From an uncultured Bacilli bacterium (GTDB lineage Bacteria; Bacillota_I; Bacilli_A; RFN20; CAG-826): a DNA stretch of 20,895 nucleotides. The stretch spans positions 1-20,895 of the forward strand of contig CALVRY010000006.1 in assembly GCA_944358755.1 (NCBI GenBank), written 5' to 3'. This document shows positions 15,321-20,895 of the stretch, one piece after another. The translations under genes and the position numbers were made by a program. A model generated the notes under the pieces. It did no database searches, was not told the DNA's origin, and worked only from the letters and a program-made list of their open reading frames with translations. Each line of letters opens with the position of its first letter. Position 1 is the stretch's first letter.

Positions 15321-16105
15321 TGGATATTTCATTTTTTGAAACAAAAAATAACGAAAAACCACTCGAGAATATTAAAGAAAACTGTGGTTTTGCTGGCATT
15401 TTTAAAGAAATAGGGGTTGTCGGCGACTCCTTATCAAGCGGGGAATTCGAATCAACAGATGAAAATGGGAATATTTCATACCATGATTTTTATGAGTACT
15501 CTTGGCCAGCTATTTTAGAAAGGATAACAGGTAGTAAATATTCTAATTATTCACGAGGTGGTATGAGCTTTAAAGAGTTTTATGAATCGCGGGCCGATAA
15601 GAATAATTTTTGGCAAAAGAAACAAGCTTATATCGTTAATTTAGGTAATAATGATTTGTTTGTTTTTAATCAGCGAGTTGGAAGCGCTGAAGATATTAAT
15701 GTTGAAGATCCTTTGAAAAATAAAGATACATATTTTGGTTATATGGGGAAAGTTCTTTCAAAACTTAAAAGCTTAGAAAAAGACGCTCGAATTTTTCTCG
15801 TTTCATTACAAATAGATCATACATCTAAAGAAAAAGACGACTTAGCCTATTATGTTTGTGAAGAAATGAAAAAGGTTGTGAAATTATTTTCGTTTACTTA
15901 TTTGATTGATATGACCCACTACGGACCAATTTACGATGAAAAAGCTCGTCAAAAATATGCAATGGGATTCCATCCTAACGCAATTGGTTATTATATCTAT
16001 GCTTTAGCTATAGGAAATTATATTGATTATATAATTAGGACAAATATTAGAGATTTTTTCGAAGTTCCTTTTATCGGGAAAAACTTGAAAAACAAGAACG
16101 TTTAA
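15320..16105 (+). CDS. SGNH/GDSL-family hydrolase with an altered catalytic block V
   Basis: This 261-residue protein has the SGNH blocks: GVVGDSLSSGE (32-42, nucleophile Ser37), NYSRGGMS (76-83, block II Gly), VNLGNND (106-112, block III Asn111) and GFHPNAIGYY (216-225, His218). The Asp normally three residues before the His (DxxH) is Met215, so it may work with a Ser-His dyad or be impaired. No signal peptide is visible, so it is probably cytoplasmic. Family members remove acetyl or other acyl groups from carbohydrates or lipids. Coupling to the carrier gene by a TAATG overlap, with AAGGGG upstream as ribosome site, suggests it deacylates the imported compound; that is inference. No convincing terminator follows. 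Confidence 0.82.
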   Translation: MDISFFETKNNEKPLENIKENCGFAGIFKEIGVVGDSLSSGEFESTDENGNISYHDFYEYSWPAILERITGSKYSNYSRGGMSFKEFYESRADKNNFWQKKQAYIVNLGNNDLFVFNQRVGSAEDINVEDPLKNKDTYFGYMGKVLSKLKSLEKDARIFLVSLQIDHTSKEKDDLAYYVCEEMKKVVKLFSFTYLIDMTHYGPIYDEKARQKYAMGFHPNAIGYYIYALAIGNYIDYIIRTNIRDFFEVPFIGKNLKNKNV

Positions 16106-16169
16106 TAGTAAGTGATTTTTACATTCAAGATCGTTTAATATAAATCAACATAAATTTCTTTGTTAATTT

Positions 16170-16185
16170 TTATATTTTAATATAA
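16170..16185. repeat. 16-bp AT-only palindrome upstream of the alcohol dehydrogenase promoter
   Basis: TTATATT-TT-AATATAA lies in the spacer between the SGNH gene and the dehydrogenase promoter, about 50 bp upstream of the -35. It may be a binding site, but at this base composition it could be chance. A short direct repeat CGTTTAATA (16099 and 16132) is also in this spacer. Confidence 0.3.
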
Positions 16186-16236
16186 ATTATAGTAATTTTT
16201 ACCAGAATTCCAGCTTTTATTACTTTTTAAACTGCG

Positions 16237-16265
16237 TTAACATACTTTATTTACTTTGATATAAT
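16237..16265 (+). promoter_or_regulatory. Strong sigma-A-type promoter of the alcohol dehydrogenase gene
   Basis: -35 TTAACA (16237-16242) and a perfect -10 TATAAT (16260-16265) have the ideal 17-bp spacing. A leader of about 40 bases leads to an optimal AGGAGG (16301-16306), 5 bases before the ATG at 16312. This is among the best expression signals in the window. Confidence 0.85.
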
Positions 16266-16311
16266 AATAGAGCCGAAAGGTTAAATTATTGGTAATTTAT
16301 AGGAGGATATT

Positions 16312-17496
16312 ATGTCAAGATTTACTTTACCAAGAGATGTCTACTATGGATGCGGTTCCTTAGCAGAATTAAAAAATTTAAAAGGTAAAAGAGCAATCGT
16401 TGTTACTGGCGGTCACTCAATGAAAGCAAGCGGCTTCTTAGACAAAACAGTTAACTACTTAAAAGAAGCAGGATTTGAAGTTGAGACATTCGAAGGTGTT
16501 GAACCAGATCCATCAATTGAAACAGTTATGAAGGGCGCTGAAGCAATGAGAAAATTCAATCCAGATTGGATCGTTGCTATCGGTGGTGGTTCCCCAATTG
16601 ATGCTGCAAAAGCTATGTGGGCATTCTATGAACACCCAGATACATCATTTGAAACACTTTGTACACCATTCTCATTCCCACACTTAAGAGAAAAAGCAAG
16701 ATTCTGCGCTATCCCATCAACAAGTGGTACAGCAACAGAAGTTACAGCATTCTCAGTTATTACTGATTATGCAAAAGGCATCAAATACCCATTAGCAGAT
16801 TTTGAAATTACACCTGATGTCGCTATCGTTGATCCAGATATCGTCAGAGGTTTACCACAAAAGCAAGTTGCTTTCACTGGTATGGATGCTATGACACACG
16901 CTATTGAAGCTTATGTTTCAACAATGGCTACACCATTCACAGATCCATTAGCACTTAAAGCAATTAAGATGATTAATACTTCCTTAGTTGATTCATATAA
17001 CAATCCTAATGGAAAAGGTAGAGAAGAAATGCACTATGCTCAATGTTTAGCAGGTATGGCTTTCTCTAACGCATTACTTGGTATTGTCCACTCAATGGCT
17101 CACAAAACAGGTGCTGCTTTCTCAACAGGACACATTCCACATGGTTGTGCAAATGCTATGTATCTCCCACACGTTATCGAATATAACGCAAATAATAAGA
17201 GAGCATTAGAAAGATATGCACAAATCGCTCAATCATTAGGTATTGAAGGTGAAGATGCAAGAGAACAAACACAAGGTTTAATCTCTAGAATTCATGAATT
17301 AAATACTTTATTATCAATTCCACATTCAATGCAAGAATTTGGTGTTAACGAAAAAGAATTCAAAGAAAAACTCCACACAATCGCTCACAACGCTGTTGGT
17401 GATGCATGTACTGGAACAAACCCAAACCCAATTGATGATGCAAAAATGGCAGATCTCTTTGAATGCTGCTACTACAATAAACCATATAAATTCTAA
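16312..17496 (+). CDS. Iron-containing (group III) alcohol dehydrogenase
   Basis: This 394-residue protein shows the full group III pattern: GGGSPIDAAK (91-100) for NAD(P) binding, PSTSGTATEVT (135-145), and the metal ligands Asp192 and His196 (GMDAMTHAIEA), His260 (GIVHSMAH) and His274 (GHIPHG). The spacing is the same as in FucO and in the C-terminal half of AdhE. It reduces acetaldehyde or another short aldehyde to the alcohol, or the reverse, in the cytoplasm. Here it stands alone rather than fused to an aldehyde dehydrogenase. The consensus promoter, perfect ribosome site and strong codon bias point to high expression, as expected for a fermentation end step that reoxidises NADH. Butanol or 1,2-propanediol dehydrogenase activity cannot be excluded. 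Confidence 0.93.
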   Translation: MSRFTLPRDVYYGCGSLAELKNLKGKRAIVVTGGHSMKASGFLDKTVNYLKEAGFEVETFEGVEPDPSIETVMKGAEAMRKFNPDWIVAIGGGSPIDAAKAMWAFYEHPDTSFETLCTPFSFPHLREKARFCAIPSTSGTATEVTAFSVITDYAKGIKYPLADFEITPDVAIVDPDIVRGLPQKQVAFTGMDAMTHAIEAYVSTMATPFTDPLALKAIKMINTSLVDSYNNPNGKGREEMHYAQCLAGMAFSNALLGIVHSMAHKTGAAFSTGHIPHGCANAMYLPHVIEYNANNKRALERYAQIAQSLGIEGEDAREQTQGLISRIHELNTLLSIPHSMQEFGVNEKEFKEKLHTIAHNAVGDACTGTNPNPIDDAKMADLFECCYYNKPYKF

Positions 17497-17524
17497 TAAT
17501 TTACAAATAGTTTGTTGATAATTT

Positions 17525-17550
17525 AAGAGCCGGATGTCCGGCTCTTTTCT
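17525..17550 (+). terminator. Rho-independent terminator of the alcohol dehydrogenase gene
   Basis: A perfect 10-bp stem AAGAGCCGGA / TCCGGCTCTT with a 2-base loop is followed by a T-rich tail. It begins 28 bases after the stop codon. It is the strongest GC-rich hairpin in the window. Confidence 0.93.
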
Positions 17551-17590
17551 TATTAACTTTTGCTCAATTTAAAAAATCTGCATTTTAAAA

Positions 17591-17658
17591 TATAGGAAAA
17601 ATTAAAAAAGTCCGGGAAAAATATCAAAAAGTACATCTTTTTTAAAAAAATACCTATA
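17591..17658. repeat. Intergenic AT-rich repeat element, copy D
   Basis: Bounded by TATAGG (17591) and its complement CCTATA (17653-17658). Inside are a half motif (AGGAAAAATTAAAAAAGT) and the core TCAAAAAGTA-N4-TTTTTTAAA (17624-17646), identical outside the N4 to copies A and B. A further hairpin GAAAAATC / GATTTTTC (17664-17694) follows. It lies between the dehydrogenase terminator and the next gene. Not coding. Confidence 0.7.
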
Positions 17659-17736
17659 AAAATGAAAAATCTCTAGAAAATATGGTGATTTTTCCGTTAA
17701 ATTTAAACTTAATATTTTATGAAAAAATTATTGTAG

Positions 17737-17742
17737 TAAAAT
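17737..17742 (+). promoter_or_regulatory. Likely -10 box of the 68-residue unknown gene
   Basis: TAAAAT ends 7 bases before the ATG at 17750 and no ribosome site intervenes (TTTAAAT). This is the same arrangement as three other genes in the window and suggests a leaderless mRNA. No clear -35. Confidence 0.45.
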
Positions 17743-17749
17743 TTTAAAT

Positions 17750-17956
17750 ATGGGAAGACAATCGATTAAAGTAGGAAACATTATCTTAGTAAAAGATAAA
17801 GATGGAAACGAAAAAGTTGCACGAGTCTTAAATATATCAAGATCAAGTGAAACAGTTATAGTTATGTATCTTGATGAAACATTATCAGATCTTTATATGG
17901 ATAGTGTATCTTTGCTTAATTGTTATTTATATTCACAAAGAAAAATTGAAAAATAA
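17750..17956 (+). CDS. Small protein of unknown function (68 residues)
   Basis: This short protein begins MGRQSIKVGNIILVKDKDGNEKVARVLNI. Alternating hydrophobic stretches (NIILV, ARVLNI, TVIVMYL) with short turns suggest a small beta-barrel, perhaps SH3/KOW-like, but I recognise no family. It has no signal peptide or membrane segment. It follows a strong terminator and repeat copy D, so it has its own promoter, and it lies 49 bases before the FakA-middle-domain gene, with which it may be co-transcribed. The absence of a ribosome site lowers confidence, but the nearby -10 box fits a leaderless start as seen elsewhere in this window. Confidence 0.55.
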   Translation: MGRQSIKVGNIILVKDKDGNEKVARVLNISRSSETVIVMYLDETLSDLYMDSVSLLNCYLYSQRKIEK

Positions 17957-18005
17957 TGGCTTTTTGCAGTGTTTTATAAAATTTAGCATTTAAGGAGGTT
18001 AAGAA

Positions 18006-18257
18006 ATGGTTGAATTTAAATACGACACACAATTATTAATTGAAGGTAAAAATTTAAGTGAAGAAGTCATAAGCGAATACTTTAACACTCACTTTAAAGG
18101 TGACTGTTTACTTGCTGTAGGCGATGACACTTTAATTAAAATTCACTATCACACAAATGAACCTTGGAAGGTTCTTGAATATTGTGCTAGTTTAGGTGAA
18201 ATCTACGATATTGTTGTCGAAGATATGGATAGGCAAGCTCGTGGTTTAAAAGGTTAA
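18006..18257 (+). CDS. Free-standing homologue of the FakA (DAK2/YloV) middle domain
   Basis: This 83-residue protein matches the pattern of the middle domain of the fatty acid kinase FakA: FKYDTQLLIEG corresponds to its GYCTEF start, then GDCLLAVGDDTLIKIHYHTNEPWKVLEYCASLGEIYDIVVEDMDRQ matches the segment that in FakA reads roughly GDSLVVVGDD..VHVHTN.PG.VLEYA...GEL..I.IENM. The two histidines of the HxH metal site are kept (His47, His49), while the partner Cys is Asp7. There is no kinase domain and no C-terminal domain. A very strong ribosome site (TAAGGAGGT) precedes the ATG. It lies just upstream of nfnAB, from which it is separated by a 24-bp palindrome. It may bind DegV/FakB-like partners or a metal; its function is unknown. 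Confidence 0.72.
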   Translation: MVEFKYDTQLLIEGKNLSEEVISEYFNTHFKGDCLLAVGDDTLIKIHYHTNEPWKVLEYCASLGEIYDIVVEDMDRQARGLKG

Positions 18258-18258
18258 T

Positions 18259-18282
18259 AAATAAATAACTAGTTATTTATTT
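18259..18282. promoter_or_regulatory. 24-bp perfect palindrome upstream of nfnAB
   Basis: Arms AAATAAATAA and TTATTTATTT flank CTAG, so the whole 24 bp is self-complementary. It begins one base after the stop codon of the 83-residue gene and covers the likely -35 region of the nfnAB promoter (-10 TATACT at 18299-18304). It could be an operator for nfnAB or a weak terminator hairpin of the previous gene. It does not match the TTGTTAA-type half-site of Rex. Confidence 0.55.
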
Positions 18283-18304
18283 TACTTCTTAAAAAGACTA
18301 TACT
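18276..18304 (+). promoter_or_regulatory. Probable nfnAB promoter
   Basis: -10 TATACT (18299-18304), with a weak -35 TTTATT (18276-18281) at 17 bp that lies inside the palindrome. The ribosome site AAAGGAG (18313-18319) follows, before the ATG at 18331, with a second purine-rich AAAGGAT closer to it. Confidence 0.5.
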
Positions 18305-18330
18305 TTTAAAGAAAAGGAGAACAAAAGGAT

Positions 18331-19179
18331 ATGTACAAAATTGTCAGAAAACATGTATTTAATCCTACTGAAACATTACTCGAAATTGAAGCTCCTGCAG
18401 TTGCAAAAAAAGCACAACCAGGACAATTTATCATCTTAAGAGTTGATGACAAAGGGGAAAGAATACCTTTAACAGTTGGTGGCTATGATAGAGAGAAAGG
18501 TACAGTTACTATCATTTTCCAAATTGTTGGTGCATCAACTTACAAATTAAACCAATTAGAAGTTGGTGATTGCTTACATGATTTCGTTGGACCACTTGGT
18601 AGACCAACAGAATTAACTGGAGAGAGAGTTTGTGTCGTTGGCGGAGGTCTTGGCACAGCTATTGCTTACCCAATTGCTAAAGCTTTCCACGATGAAGGAA
18701 AAGATGTTACCGCAATTGCTGGTTTCAGAAACAAAGATCTTATAATTTTACATGATGAATTCTCAGCTGCTGCACCTGGTAAATATTATGAAATGACAGA
18801 TGATGGTAGTAATGGAAATAAAGGTAACGTTGTTGTACCTCTTGAAAAAATGTTACAAGAAGGTGTCAAATTCGACAAAGTTATCTGTATTGGACCAGTT
18901 ATTATGATGAAATTCGTTACACTTTGCTGTAAAAAATATGGCGTCCCAGAATGTGTTTGTTCAATGAACCCTATCATGATTGATGGAACAGGTATGTGCG
19001 GATGCTGCAGATTAACAGTTGGTGGCGAAACAAAATTTGCTTGTGTTGATGGACCTGATTTCGACGCTTATAAAGTTGATTTTGATGAAGCAATGCAAAG
19101 AGGTACTATGTACAAAGCATTTGAAAAGAAAGCTTATGATGAAGCAAAATGCAATCTTTTCAAAAAGGAGGCTAAATAA
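18331..19179 (+). CDS. nfnA: NfnA: FAD/[2Fe-2S] subunit of NADH-dependent ferredoxin:NADP+ oxidoreductase
   Basis: This 282-residue protein has the ferredoxin-reductase fold: an FAD-binding beta-barrel (about 1-95, with PGQFIILRV and RIPLTVGGYD), an NAD-binding Rossmann domain (about 97-205, CVVGGGLGTAIAYPIA), and a C-terminal cysteine-rich segment. Asp218 in MIDGTGMCGCC, with Cys223, Cys226 and Cys238, fits the unusual Asp/three-Cys [2Fe-2S] site of this family. Together with NfnB it forms the electron-bifurcating transhydrogenase that couples NADH and reduced ferredoxin to NADP+ reduction, reversibly, in the cytoplasm. The gene lies 2 bases before nfnB. Older annotations call it a sulfide dehydrogenase beta or dihydroorotate dehydrogenase electron-transfer subunit; the pairing with nfnB and the absence of pyrD support NfnA. 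Confidence 0.9.
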   Translation: MYKIVRKHVFNPTETLLEIEAPAVAKKAQPGQFIILRVDDKGERIPLTVGGYDREKGTVTIIFQIVGASTYKLNQLEVGDCLHDFVGPLGRPTELTGERVCVVGGGLGTAIAYPIAKAFHDEGKDVTAIAGFRNKDLIILHDEFSAAAPGKYYEMTDDGSNGNKGNVVVPLEKMLQEGVKFDKVICIGPVIMMKFVTLCCKKYGVPECVCSMNPIMIDGTGMCGCCRLTVGGETKFACVDGPDFDAYKVDFDEAMQRGTMYKAFEKKAYDEAKCNLFKKEAK

Positions 19180-19181
19180 TT

Positions 19182-20597
19182 ATGTGGAAAGAATATAAGC
19201 CAAATATGGCGCCTAAGAAAAACCCAATGCCTTCTCAAGATCCAAAAGTTAGAGCACATAATTTTAAGGAAGTTGCTGAAGGTTATACTGCTGAAATGGC
19301 AATTGATGAGGCTAAAAGATGCTTAGGTTGTCCAAATAAACCATGTGTTGCTCATTGTCCTGTTAATATTAATATTCCAGATTTCATTCACGAAGTTGCT
19401 TTAGGTAATTTTGAGAAAGCCTATGAAATTATTTCTGAATCAAGCTCATTACCTGCAGTTTGTGGTAGAGTTTGTCCACAAGAAACACAATGTGAAATGA
19501 AATGTACAAGAGGTTTAAGACCAGGTAGCGAACCAGTTGCTATTGGTAGACTTGAAAGATTCGTTGCAGATTGGCACAATGCTAACTTCAATGGAGAAGT
19601 TGTAAAACCAACACCTAACGGACACAAAGTTGCTATTATCGGTTCTGGCCCATCTGGATTGACCTGTGCTGGTGACCTTGCTAAAAAAGGTTATGATGTC
19701 ACAATCTTCGAAGCTTTACACTTAGCTGGTGGCGTTCTTGTTTATGGTATTCCTGAATTCAGATTGCCAAAAGACATCGTCCAAAAGGAAGTTGATGGTC
19801 TTAAAGCTTTAGGTGTTAAAGTTGAAACAAATATGGTCATTGGTAGAGTTATTACTATTGACGAACTTTTAAAAGAATATCATTTCGAAGCTGTTTTCAT
19901 CGGAAGTGGTGCAGGCTTACCAAGATTCCTTGGAATTCCTGGCGAAAACTTAAAAGGTGTTTATTCAGCAAATGAATATTTAACCAGAACAAACTTGATG
20001 AAAGCTTATCGAGAAGATAGCGATACACCAATTGAACATGCTAAAAATGTTGCAGTTGTCGGTGGTGGTAACGTTGCAATGGATGCTGCAAGATGTGCAT
20101 TAAGACTTGGAGCAGAACATGTTTATGTTGTTTACCGTAGAAGTCTTGAAGAACTTCCTGCAAGAAAAGAAGAAGTTGAACACGCTATGGAAGAAGGAGT
20201 TGACTTCCAACTCTTAAATAACCCAGTTGAATTAATTGGTGATCCAGAAACTGGTTTAGTTGCTAAGATGAAAGTTGAAAAAATGGAACTTGGCGAACCA
20301 GATGCTAGTGGCAGAAGAAGACCAGTTGGGACAGGTCAATTTAGAGAAATCGAAGTTGATTGTGTTATTGACGCAATTGGCACAACTCCAAACCCATTAA
20401 TCAAACATACAACAGAAGGTCTTGAAACAAATTCACACGGATGTATCATTACAAAAGGTGAATCTGGCTTAACATCAAGAGATCATGTTTATGCTGGTGG
20501 CGATGCGGTTACTGGCGCAGCAACAGTTATTCTTGCAATGGGTGCAGGAAAACACGCTGCAAAAGCAATTGATGAAGAAATTATGGGCAATAAGTAA
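19182..20597 (+). CDS. nfnB: NfnB: FAD/2x[4Fe-4S] NADPH-binding subunit of the bifurcating transhydrogenase (GltA-like)
   Basis: This 471-residue protein has an N-terminal iron-sulfur domain with two cysteine clusters, Cys47/50/55/59 (CLGCPNKPCVAHCP) and Cys94/98/104/108 (CGRVCPQETQCEMKC). An FAD-binding dinucleotide fold follows (AIIGSGPSGL, 151-160), then an NADPH-binding fold (VAVVGGGNVAMDAARCALRLG, 287-307), and a closing FAD motif YAGGDAVTGAATVILAMGAGK. This is the layout of the glutamate synthase small subunit and of NfnB. No glutamate synthase large subunit is nearby and nfnA is directly upstream, so the bifurcating NfnAB role is preferred over NADPH-GOGAT. NfnB is the bifurcating subunit, taking electrons from NADPH. 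With the alcohol dehydrogenase gene close by, it likely balances NADH, NADPH and ferredoxin during fermentation. The ribosome site AAAGGAGG lies before the ATG at 19182. Confidence 0.92.
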   Translation: MWKEYKPNMAPKKNPMPSQDPKVRAHNFKEVAEGYTAEMAIDEAKRCLGCPNKPCVAHCPVNINIPDFIHEVALGNFEKAYEIISESSSLPAVCGRVCPQETQCEMKCTRGLRPGSEPVAIGRLERFVADWHNANFNGEVVKPTPNGHKVAIIGSGPSGLTCAGDLAKKGYDVTIFEALHLAGGVLVYGIPEFRLPKDIVQKEVDGLKALGVKVETNMVIGRVITIDELLKEYHFEAVFIGSGAGLPRFLGIPGENLKGVYSANEYLTRTNLMKAYREDSDTPIEHAKNVAVVGGGNVAMDAARCALRLGAEHVYVVYRRSLEELPARKEEVEHAMEEGVDFQLLNNPVELIGDPETGLVAKMKVEKMELGEPDASGRRRPVGTGQFREIEVDCVIDAIGTTPNPLIKHTTEGLETNSHGCIITKGESGLTSRDHVYAGGDAVTGAATVILAMGAGKHAAKAIDEEIMGNK

Positions 20598-20618
20598 TCA
20601 ATTTGAAAAAGAATATCT

Positions 20619-20645
20619 AAGTAGCCGGCACGGCTACTTTTTTTT
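20619..20645 (+). terminator. Rho-independent terminator of nfnAB
   Basis: A perfect 9-bp stem AAGTAGCCG / CGGCTACTT with a 3-base loop is followed by seven T. It begins 21 bases after the nfnB stop codon. Confidence 0.93.
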
Positions 20646-20762
20646 GTTGCTCAAAAAAGACTTAATGATTTGATATTATATTTATGTAAGAAAAAGTTGT
20701 GCTAAACACATAAAATAGTTGAGTTTTGCAATGTTTTTTGGATTTTTAAAGGAGTTTCGTTT

Positions 20763-20849
20763 ATGAAAAAGTTTGGTTTGATCTTCTCTGCATGTTTTCT
20801 CTTATTGCTTTCTTCATGTGGGTTATTAGCAGATCTTTATATATTATAA
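20763..20849 (+). CDS. 28-residue lipoprotein signal-peptide ORF
   Basis: The ATG at 20763 has an AAAGGAG ribosome site (20747-20753), 9 bases upstream. The peptide has a basic N-terminus (MKKFG), a hydrophobic core (LIFSACFLLLL) and a lipobox LSSC; cleavage would leave a lipid-modified mature peptide CGLLADLYIL of 10 residues before the TAA. It is thus essentially a lipoprotein signal peptide with almost no mature protein. It may be a real small lipoprotein, a peptide-signal precursor, or the remnant of a truncated lipoprotein gene; the highly AT-rich repeats right after the stop fit a degraded 3' part. It follows the nfnAB terminator, so it would need its own promoter, which I could not place. 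Confidence 0.55.
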   Translation: MKKFGLIFSACFLLLLSSCGLLADLYIL

Positions 20850-20881
20850 AAATTTATAAAAATTTATATAAAATTTATAAT
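20848..20881. repeat. Short AT-rich tandem repeat at the window end
   Basis: Three imperfect copies of a 10-11 base unit (AAAAATTTAT, AAAAATTTAT, ATAAAATTTAT) follow the stop codon of the small lipoprotein ORF. The array may continue past the window or be chance in A/T-only DNA. Confidence 0.4.
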
Positions 20882-20895
20882 ATGTATGTTATAAT

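Noticed and set aside
16160..16245. Rex operator upstream of the alcohol dehydrogenase gene
   Set aside because: TTGTTAA occurs once (about 16160) and GTTAAC overlaps the -35, but no paired half-sites with Rex spacing are present.
20485..20673. 62-codon plus-strand frame overlapping the nfnB end and terminator
   Set aside because: It runs through the terminator hairpin, is out of frame with nfnB and has no ribosome site.
1..20895. CRISPR array, insertion sequence, prophage, tRNA or rRNA
   Set aside because: No regularly spaced repeats of CRISPR size, no transposase or phage gene, and no cloverleaf or rRNA-like conserved sequence noticed on either strand.

Overview
The window is AT-rich DNA (roughly 30% GC by eye) that looks like a chromosome segment of a low-GC, fermentative bacterium of the Bacilli/Mollicutes-related kind, for example a gut RF39-, Acholeplasma- or Erysipelotrichia-like lineage. 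The clues are extreme A/T codon bias, AGGAGG-type ribosome sites, DegV and YolD family proteins, GPH sugar symport, an iron alcohol dehydrogenase and NfnAB. UGA is a real stop here (it ends the beta-galactosidase gene), so the Mycoplasma code is not in use. The taxonomic placement is inference. There are no rRNA or tRNA genes, CRISPR array, transposase or phage structural genes.

Layout. 1-115 is the tail of a cut-off gene with its terminator. 382-9486 is a five-gene glycoside operon: GPH-type symporter, GH13 oligo-1,6-glucosidase, GH36 alpha-galactosidase, GH2 LacZ-type beta-galactosidase and a six-helix membrane protein. None of the three hydrolases has a signal peptide, so oligosaccharides should be imported intact and cut inside the cell. 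A YolD-like gene converges on this operon with overlapping stop codons and is divergent from a Cof-type HAD phosphatase gene (9912). Next come a DegV/FakB-like gene (minus strand) and, divergent from it, a macrodomain protein with an HTH-like C-terminal domain (11974). 13025-16105 is a regulator-transporter-hydrolase operon: TrmB-like regulator behind a perfect palindromic operator, an MFS sugar-porter-like carrier, and an SGNH hydrolase.

16312-20597 is redox metabolism: a strongly expressed iron-type alcohol dehydrogenase, two small genes (one unknown, one a free-standing copy of the FakA middle domain), then nfnA-nfnB, the electron-bifurcating NADH/ferredoxin:NADP+ transhydrogenase. Together they suggest ethanol-type fermentation with NADH, NADPH and ferredoxin balanced by Nfn. 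The window ends with a 28-codon ORF that encodes essentially only a lipoprotein signal peptide.

The most unusual non-genic signals are: (i) an intergenic element with exact core TCAAAAAGTA-N4-TTTTTTAAA, found three times (219, 10796, 17624) plus a degenerate copy near 11879; (ii) four genes whose -10 box lies only 7-9 bases before the ATG with no Shine-Dalgarno, implying leaderless mRNAs; (iii) perfect palindromes over the promoters of the TrmB-like gene and of nfnAB.
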